From assembly GCA_023053575.1 (NCBI GenBank), contig JAKZAP010000006.1:18857280-18921279 (forward strand): a stretch of 64,000 nucleotides of DNA, given 5' to 3'. Of the stretch, positions 59,701-64,000 are shown piece after piece. The notes beneath the pieces were generated by a model. It ran no database searches and was not told the origin of the DNA. It was given only the letters and a program-made list of their open reading frames with translations. Position 1 is the first letter of the stretch, and each line of letters begins with the position of its first letter. The stretch is from Branchinecta lynchi (taxonomy: Eukaryota > Arthropoda > Branchiopoda > Anostraca > Branchinectidae). The position numbers were made by a program, and so were the translations under genes.

Positions 59701-62700
59701 ATTAGATGTTCGATTTAGGGTTAGGAAGACATGCTGAAGACGATGGTGAAAATTATTTTCTTGATGGACAAGTATTTTGCCCGGAATCCGGCCCAAACCG
59801 GAAAGTTTGTTGAAAGTAAAAGTTTTATTTGAAATTGATTAGATGTTCGATTTAGGGGTAGGAAGACATGCTGAAGACGATGGTGAAAACTATTTTCTCG
59901 ACGGACAAGTATTTCGCCCGGAATCCGGCCCAAACCGGAAAGTTTGTTGAAAGTAAAAGTTTTATTTGAAGTTGATTAGATGTTCGATTTAGAGGTAGGA
60001 AGACATGCTGAAGACGATGGTGAAAACTTTTTTCTCGACGGAGAAGTGTTTCGACCGGAATCCTGCCCAAACCGGAAAGTTTGTCAAAATTAAAAGTTTT
60101 CTCTGGAGTTGATTAGATGTTCGATTTAGGGCAAGAAGACATGCTGAACACTTATGTGAAAACAAGTTTCTACCCGGACATGTATAGTTCGTCCGGAATC
60201 CGGCCAAATCTGGAAAACTGTTGGAAGTCAAAGTTTTGTTTCTAGTTGATTAGATAAGCGATTTAGGGATAAGAAGAAATGCTGAGTCCCTGTATGACAA
60301 TCATATTTTACCCGGACATATAGTTCGACCGGAATCCGGCTGGAATCGGAAAATTTGTTATAAGCTAAATTTCTGTTTGAAGTTGATTAGATGTTCATTA
60401 CTGGGGAAAGAAGATACCCTGAGTTCGTGTTTGAGCTTTCTTTTTTCGCCGGACAAGTAGTTCTGGAGTTCGGCCGGAACCGGGAAATTAGCAGAAGTGT
60501 CAGGAAGTTTTCGTCAAAACAGATATGATAGGCGTAAACACACATGCTGAATCCAAATCTGAACTTGATTTTCTCAGGTGATTAGCTATTTTGCCTTAAT
60601 CTGTTTCTGAATTTTAATTGTAAAAATTTTCAAGGAGTCTGGCGAAGACTGGATCTGGCTAAGACAAGACCCTGTTGTCTGGATCAGATATTGAATTTTT
60701 GGGATCCCATCGAAACCTTTGGTCTTGTTACTAAACGATATATTGTCATGATCCCAGAGCGCAAATGATTATTTGTGCCTCAAGGGTTGTGCTTACTGAA
60801 GAATTCTTAGTCTCCTTAAAGTGCGCATAATCGCTTTAAAGTGCAAAAGAAACTTTCGACTAAACGACAGATTTTTATGATCCCAAGGGCCTATGTTCAT
60901 TCGTTTTGCTTACGAAGGATTACAGTAAACCCACCATGAGTTGACAAACTCCCACAGTCATCCTCTGACTCAACTTTGCAAGTGCCATCTCAGCTTCTAC
61001 CTCTTGTTATTTTGCAAGGCCCAGGCTAATCCGTTTTGACAGAGGAACCAGCAAAGAAAGCCTGATACCAAGGAATTGAATAATATCAGCGTCCTCCTGG
61101 TACCTTTTGCAGTGCGACAAAAAATGAAGTTATATGTTGGTCGAAGATGTTTAACGTGTGCCTGTTTCTTTTTGTAGGGTTCCCTCATGGCAAATATGAT
61201 TATGGGCATAATTTATTTGAAGAAGAAATACAGTCTTCAGCAGAAAGTTGGCGTGGCGATGATCTCGTTGGGGATTTTTCTCTGCACTGTTGCATCTAGT
61301 CAGAAAACTGCAGCTGAAATAGCAGAAAATGTTCCAACCTCTAATATGGATCTCTTCTGGTGGTTTATAGGTAAGAAGCTCGAAAGTCTTAATTTTGCCC
61401 CCAGTTGTAGCTAGTAAGCTGGAGTAGCGCAAACAGAAATCTTTCGACTCGGTAGATTTTCTTGCATAGACTGCAAAAAGGGCATGTAATAATGATTTTC
61501 TCAAGGACAGTATACTACAATTATTTTTCTGTCTTTCCTTCTACCTAAACCGGTTTCGTTTAGTAGTTGTGGATAACTTCTTTTTATGGGACTTGCAGCT
61601 TTGCTTAAGTGTCGTATACCGACCAGTTTTCCGTGTGTCTGTCTATCGGTCCTGGGATCGCGAGTTAGAGTACTTCCAAACGTACTAGGACGATGACACT
61701 TGGCAGGCATAACAGGACTCGACCAGATTGACTCTGAAAAGTCATTTCCCCGACCCAACCATCCTGGAGGCGAAGCGCGATGCCAGCGCGAACCTTACCT
61801 GATTTACATGCTACCTGCCCTTGCAATAGCCCAATGTCATGGCCCAGGTTGCTGTTCCCACTGCCCAAAGTTTGTTTTCAGATTTTTTTTTCTTGCGAAG
61901 TTCTGCCAGATATCTGATCAGATTGAAGTTCGAAATTTTTGGGCCAAGGAAAACCAGGCCGGGCCCCGTTATTCCCATTAATCCCATCATTGCAGGTTGT
62001 CAGTTCATATTTTGGTGGGAGTAGGAACTAATTTCCGACAGGAAAAAATCCGGGCAGTGAAAATCAAATGGTCAAGTGAAAGTTTTGAGAAGCTCGTAAC
62101 TTTTTTGCCTCGTACCACCCTTAAGAAAACAACTATTTCGCTTTTTGTCTTTTCTCTTGCCCATTATTGCAGGTTGTCAGTTTTAATTTTGGTGGGAGTA
62201 GGAACTACTTTCTGACAGGAAAAAATCCGGGCAGTGAAGTGAAAGTCTTGAGAAGCTCGTAACTTCTTTGCCTCGTACCACCCTGAAAAAAAAACTCTTT
62301 CGATCTCTGTCTTTTCTCTTGCTGATTACCGCGGTGGTCCAGTTTTCTGTGTTTTTTGGCCGCTTTCCGAAGAAGATGCCAAAACACCTCTACGGTTCGA
62401 TTACGAGATGCATCTGCCTTGCGGTCAGTTTTTTGCGGTACAACAGTTCAGCAGGTTGGCGTACTTATTATGCGACAAGGGCGAAAAGGAAAATCCTGCA
62501 TGGACTTGGGATAAATAGGGCGTTAGAAATAATAATGAGCGATTGTTCAGGCCTTCCGTTGATTTTTAAGACGTGTCCATGATTTTGCAGGAATAAGTCT
62601 CCTGACGTTCGCGCTCTTTGTCAGCGCAAGAATGGGTATCTACCAGGAAGTCATCTACGGTCAGTTCGGGAAACATCCGAATGAGTCTCTTTTCTTCATG
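50715..62700 (+). CDS. SLC35B4: nucleotide-sugar transporter SLC35B4-like (UDP-xylose/UDP-GlcNAc), 5' part, 5 exons
   Basis: Exons: 50715-50797, 55915-56028, 56960-57062, 61178-61370, 62591-62700. This is 603 nt or 201 residues, all GT-AG with consistent phases. The rest lies beyond the right edge. The family moves UDP-sugars into the ER/Golgi lumen in exchange for UMP, feeding glycosylation. Seen: N-terminal signal-anchor helix containing GCCSNVVFLELL (residues 15-26), GAGNVITFSQFMFV, a helix with SVTNNYALNFNISMPLHMIF, then SLMANMIMGIIYLKKKYS, and LTFALFVSARMGIYQE. These match the human protein segment by segment. About 130 C-terminal residues are missing. Substrate choice is inferred from the family only. 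The gene is divergent from ATP6V0B. Confidence 0.93.
50798..52163. other. SLC35B4 intron 1, first part
   Basis: No repeats or coding sequence recognised in about 1.4 kb. A 122-codon - strand frame (51067-50699) is antisense to exon 1 and has no family resemblance. Confidence 0.5.
52164..52460 (+). promoter_or_regulatory. promoter-like segment, possible solo LTR, in SLC35B4 intron 1
   Basis: TATAAAAGG at 52186-52194, then a GTCAGTTCAG initiator-like site, an AATAAA at 52312 and another at about 52446. A GTAAGT follows at 52298. TATA to AATAAA spacing of about 125 bp fits an LTR (R region) better than a normal gene. GGACGTTA occurs on both sides (about 52129 and 52408). No internal retroelement genes are present. 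Confidence 0.3.
53568..54441 (+). mobile_element. 5'-truncated CR1-like LINE with target duplication, nested in a family B element
   Basis: Flanked by ATATGAC at 53561-53567 and 54442-54448, a 7-bp target duplication. Contains the RT C-terminal frame and a (AATA)n tail. The B element continues uninterrupted if the insert is removed, as shown by comparison with the copy at 59284-60728 (GTATGACAATCAT). Confidence 0.88.
53595..54314 (+). CDS. LINE RT C-terminal fragment, 239 codons
   Basis: Open from the 5' truncation point to TAG. Contains KDLGVVFDTGLKFDKH, MVRPLVEYNSSVWNP and RVERVQRRATKLI, the usual block after the RT palm in CR1/Rex-like LINEs. The catalytic part is absent, so it is not an active gene. 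Confidence 0.85.
   Translation: MVINSDKCVVLHYLQKQSVSYNYFIAGNILKSKESVKDLGVVFDTGLKFDKHASIASRNANHRLLMIKRSFSKFNTRNFVTLYKTMVRPLVEYNSSVWNPVNKTDRSRVERVQRRATKLIPYLRYSTYDYRMRHLNLPSLEFRRDRNDILNTYRILNSVDNLDKKQFFEFSSYQSTRQHSLRLYPPKINRKIGQRSFCYRACQTWNGLSEETVSQPNLLSFKQHLAGTTFCNSAYVNPF
55915..56028 (+). CDS. SLC35B4: SLC35B4 exon 2
   Basis: The acceptor GGAAG ends at 55914 and the donor is GTTTGT at 56029. Its one leading base completes Lys28, then YDPGAGNVITFSQ and DFGRRKSAIPV, matching the human first loop and second helix. Confidence 0.9.
56029..56959. other. SLC35B4 intron 2
   Basis: Contains (TTTA)n at 56401-56430, which with CTCAGAACTGAGG may be a - strand LINE tail, and several CACCGGTG palindromes at 56650-56850. 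No gene. Confidence 0.45.
56960..57062 (+). CDS. SLC35B4: SLC35B4 exon 3
   Basis: Acceptor TTCTTACAG, donor GTAAGT at 57063. Encodes EYLMLVVMFFLVSVTNNYAL and NISMPLHMIFRA, one of the most conserved parts of the transporter. Confidence 0.94.
59338..59396 (+). repeat. (GTCY)n tetranucleotide microsatellite
   Basis: About 14 units of GTCC/GTCT. The same position in other B copies has 3-6 units, and family A has GTCG/GTCT there. Confidence 0.9.
59591..60520 (+). repeat. 137-bp tandem array inside family B
   Basis: The motif GACATGCTGAAGACGATGG recurs every 136-138 bases for seven units, diverging toward the right. Each unit carries GGACAAGTA, CCGGAATCCGG and GAAGTTGATTAGATGTTCGA. Copy number differs between B elements in this window. 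Confidence 0.85.
61178..61370 (+). CDS. SLC35B4: SLC35B4 exon 4
   Basis: Acceptor TTTTTGTAG, donor GTAAGA at 61371. Encodes GSLMANMIMGIIYLKKKYSL, a further helix with SLGIFLCT, and a hydrophilic loop before FWWFIG. Confidence 0.94.
61582..61780 (+). mobile_element. family A left-end fragment in SLC35B4 intron 4
   Basis: TTTTTATGGGACTTGC followed by GTGTCTGTCTATCGGTC, ACGATGACACTTGGCAGGC and one monomer; then no recognisable continuation. Confidence 0.5.
61985..62335 (+). repeat. two-copy tandem repeat of about 175 bp in SLC35B4 intron 4
   Basis: ATTGCAGGTTGTCAGTT, TTTTGGTGGGAGTAGGAACT, GGAAAAAATCCGGGCAGTGA and CTTTTCTCTTGC occur twice in order. The second copy has a short deletion. Each copy includes an acceptor-like ATTGCAG, but no coding sequence follows. 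Confidence 0.75.
62591..62700 (+). CDS. SLC35B4: SLC35B4 exon 5
   Basis: Acceptor ATTTTGCAG, donor GTGAGT at 62701. Encodes LLTFALFVSARMGIYQE, then YGQFGKHPNESLFFM. The following exon (family motif HALPLPGF) is not present up to 64000. Confidence 0.93.
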
Positions 62701-62878
62701 GTGAGTTTACTTTCAAATAGACTGTGTGTGCTGAGTCGCCGTCTTTGGGGAGTGGCGCCTGGGAAAAGAAGCTTATAATGGGAACCCAGTGGAGTGGGTC
62801 TCCGAGAAAAAGCGCAACTTACTGTGTTTGCCGCCCGATTCGACTCATCCATGACAAGCGTTCAATGATCCAGGTGCT

Positions 62879-63311
62879 TAGATAGATAGATATATATTTA
62901 CTGCATAAAAGCCAACAAGGGCCATTGCACCAAAACAACAAAAGAAAAATATATAAAAACAAGAACACTATGCCAGTATTTAAAACTACAGGGATGTACA
63001 ATTTTCCCTGTGGGCTAACCCTGTCCGGAGGAACCGTCCAAACAGTTGAATAGCCTGGAAACTTTTTTCTTTCATTCTCTCAATTATCCGCTTACTGCCA
63101 CACGCTCTCACTCCCAACAACTCTTGTCTCAACCCATTCAATGCCTCACACTCTCCCACAAAATGACTCATACTTTCTTTGTCGCATCAACACATAGGGC
63201 AAGAATAAGGACCAGTTTTAACCCTAACTTTACCCAAATATTTTCTTCTTTTACCAAGAGGTAAACCATCCCCTCTCATACCCATAAATAACACAAGTTC
63301 AAAAGTTCCTT
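62879..63311 (-). mobile_element. LINE C-terminal zinc-knuckle fragment in SLC35B4 intron 5
   Basis: A - strand frame reads GLPLGKRRKYLGKVRV, then CPMC, a TGA stop, CDKESMSHFVGEC, then ERMKEKSFQAIQLFGRFLR and a stop. C-x2-C...H-x4-C is the C-terminal knuckle of several LINE groups. The 3' end carries an ATCT microsatellite at 62879-62893. The upstream end abuts a perfect inverted repeat at 63312-63349. Confidence 0.6.
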
Positions 63312-63349
63312 AAGTGTGGTCTGTCACAAGTGTGACAGACCACACTTAA
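63312..63349. repeat. perfect 16-bp inverted repeat
   Basis: AAGTGTGGTCTGTCAC, a four-base spacer, GTGACAGACCACACTT. A related AAGTGTGGTCTATCAC occurs at 30984-30999, at the 5' end of the degenerate LINE. Confidence 0.75.
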
Positions 63350-64000
63350 GGTAGATATCGCTTTTATTCTTCTCGAACTATCATGGTAAGAACAAATTTG
63401 TCGAAATCGTCAATATATACAAATGTATACACTAATAAAGATTACAAAATTTCACGAAAGACTTCACAAACGTCTTTTCATACCGTATATGCGGTCACAT
63501 TTTACCTGTTGGAGTTTTGGGATTGCCACTGAGCCGCTCTTGCTGGTCGTTCGCGAGCAGTCTCAAATGGTGGCGGAAGTATATACCTATGGATAGGGTG
63601 CTCAAGCATTTTCTTACCAGAAGCCATGCTCAGTCAACCTACGGGACTCAAGGGACTCGAGTTTAAATTTCTGGGGGAGCTCGTTATAACGAATTTTTGT
63701 TTTTTGGGGATCTTGACATAATCAGTTGTGCACACTTCTGTATTTTTTCGATTCGATAAGCCTCGTCCTCTGGTCCTGCCAAGCTTCCACCAGGTATTCT
63801 AGCCCTGAACGTATAACAGAAACATAAAAACGGAGCAGATCTTCTTCAGGGAACCTATTTTTAGCCGAGTAATTTTAGCATATGAAGGCGGGTATGTCCA
63901 CGCTCCACCATTCCTTCGTTTGGGGTTCCCATTTTAAATCATTTGCTATAATTAAACGAGGAGCTATGATTAAACCTCCTTCGTTTGGCAACAAATAGTT
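63350..64000. other. right edge, within SLC35B4 intron 5
   Basis: I find no further SLC35B4 exon and no recognisable element. The remaining exons must lie to the right of the window. Confidence 0.5.

Larger units (their letters stand above)
59284..60728 (+). mobile_element. complete family B reference copy
   Basis: Left end TTTTTGGGATCCCAAAACGT, (GTCY)n at 59338-59396, then AGCACGATAACTCTCG and GATGAAACTTGGTGTGAGGG. Seven tandem units of 137 bp (59591, 59728, 59865, 60002, 60138, 60276, 60413) follow, then the right end TTTTTGGGATCCCATCG and GGTCTTGTT. GGGATCCC at both ends acts as subterminal inverted repeat. Confidence 0.75.
57727..61010 (+). mobile_element. family A element with a nested family B element, SLC35B4 intron 3
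   Basis: Left end GTGGCACTTGCCTTCCGTGC and GTCGGTCGGTCGGTCAG, A-type monomers to about 58900, C-type monomers 58920-59280, a family B element at 59284-60728, C-type monomers again to 61000, and the right end GCAAGTGCCATCTCAGCTTC. It lies 168 bp before exon 4. Confidence 0.65.

Noticed and set aside
59591..60520. Regularly spaced repeats that could suggest a CRISPR array
   Set aside because: The unit is 137 bp with no separate unique spacers, the units drift together, and the genome is clearly eukaryotic with spliced genes.
61809..61900. A + strand frame reading MLPALAIA...GPGCCS, which resembles the start of SLC35B4
   Set aside because: It lies between exons 4 and 5, lacks the following FLELL helix, and the true exon 1 with GCCSNVVFLELL was found at 50715-50797 with matching splice phase. 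The similarity is probably chance.

Overview
The window is eukaryotic, gene-sparse DNA from an invertebrate animal. The AMPK alpha protein (phrases such as [23 protein letters not shown] and LAIAYHLIIDNKR) reads most like protostome, probably arthropod, orthologues. That placement is inference; the species cannot be named from sequence alone. Three conserved housekeeping genes could be assembled exon by exon, with GT-AG junctions whose phases all agree. They are an AMP-activated protein kinase alpha subunit (PRKAA type, + strand, 9 coding exons, 19082-36045, 515 aa, complete), the V-ATPase 21 kDa proteolipid c'' (ATP6V0B, - strand, 5 exons, 50539 down to 41458, 208 aa, complete) and a nucleotide-sugar transporter of the SLC35B4 type (+ strand, first 5 exons, 50715-62700, 201 aa, running off the right edge).

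Layout. 1-19066 is intergenic DNA or AMPK 5' intron, made mostly of mobile elements: rolling-circle-type repeats, hAT-like non-autonomous elements with 8-bp target duplications, foldback elements and a LINE on the - strand with a long open RT frame. 19067-36250 is the AMPK gene, its introns loaded with the same families. 36250-41450 is a convergent spacer that is almost one nested block of tandem-monomer repeats. 41458-50539 is ATP6V0B, whose second intron holds a nearly complete CR1/Jockey-group LINE that encodes two CCCH zinc fingers. ATP6V0B and SLC35B4 are head to head with only 175 bp between start codons, which suggests a shared bidirectional promoter. 50715-64000 is SLC35B4, again with element-filled introns.

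What dominates the window is two abundant repeat families, called A and B here. Both have subterminal inverted repeats, a GTCY/GTCG tetranucleotide tract near one end, an array of tandem monomers containing GATGAAACTTGG-like motifs, and a shared TCTTGTT end. This is the architecture known for Helentron-associated elements (DINE-1 of flies, pearl of bivalves). Several nested insertions can be ordered in time. I saw no wholly new gene system. The most interesting points are the CCCH-finger LINE, the A/B superfamily, the 175-bp divergent promoter with an overlapping upstream ORF, and repeated splice-acceptor look-alikes in AMPK intron 2.
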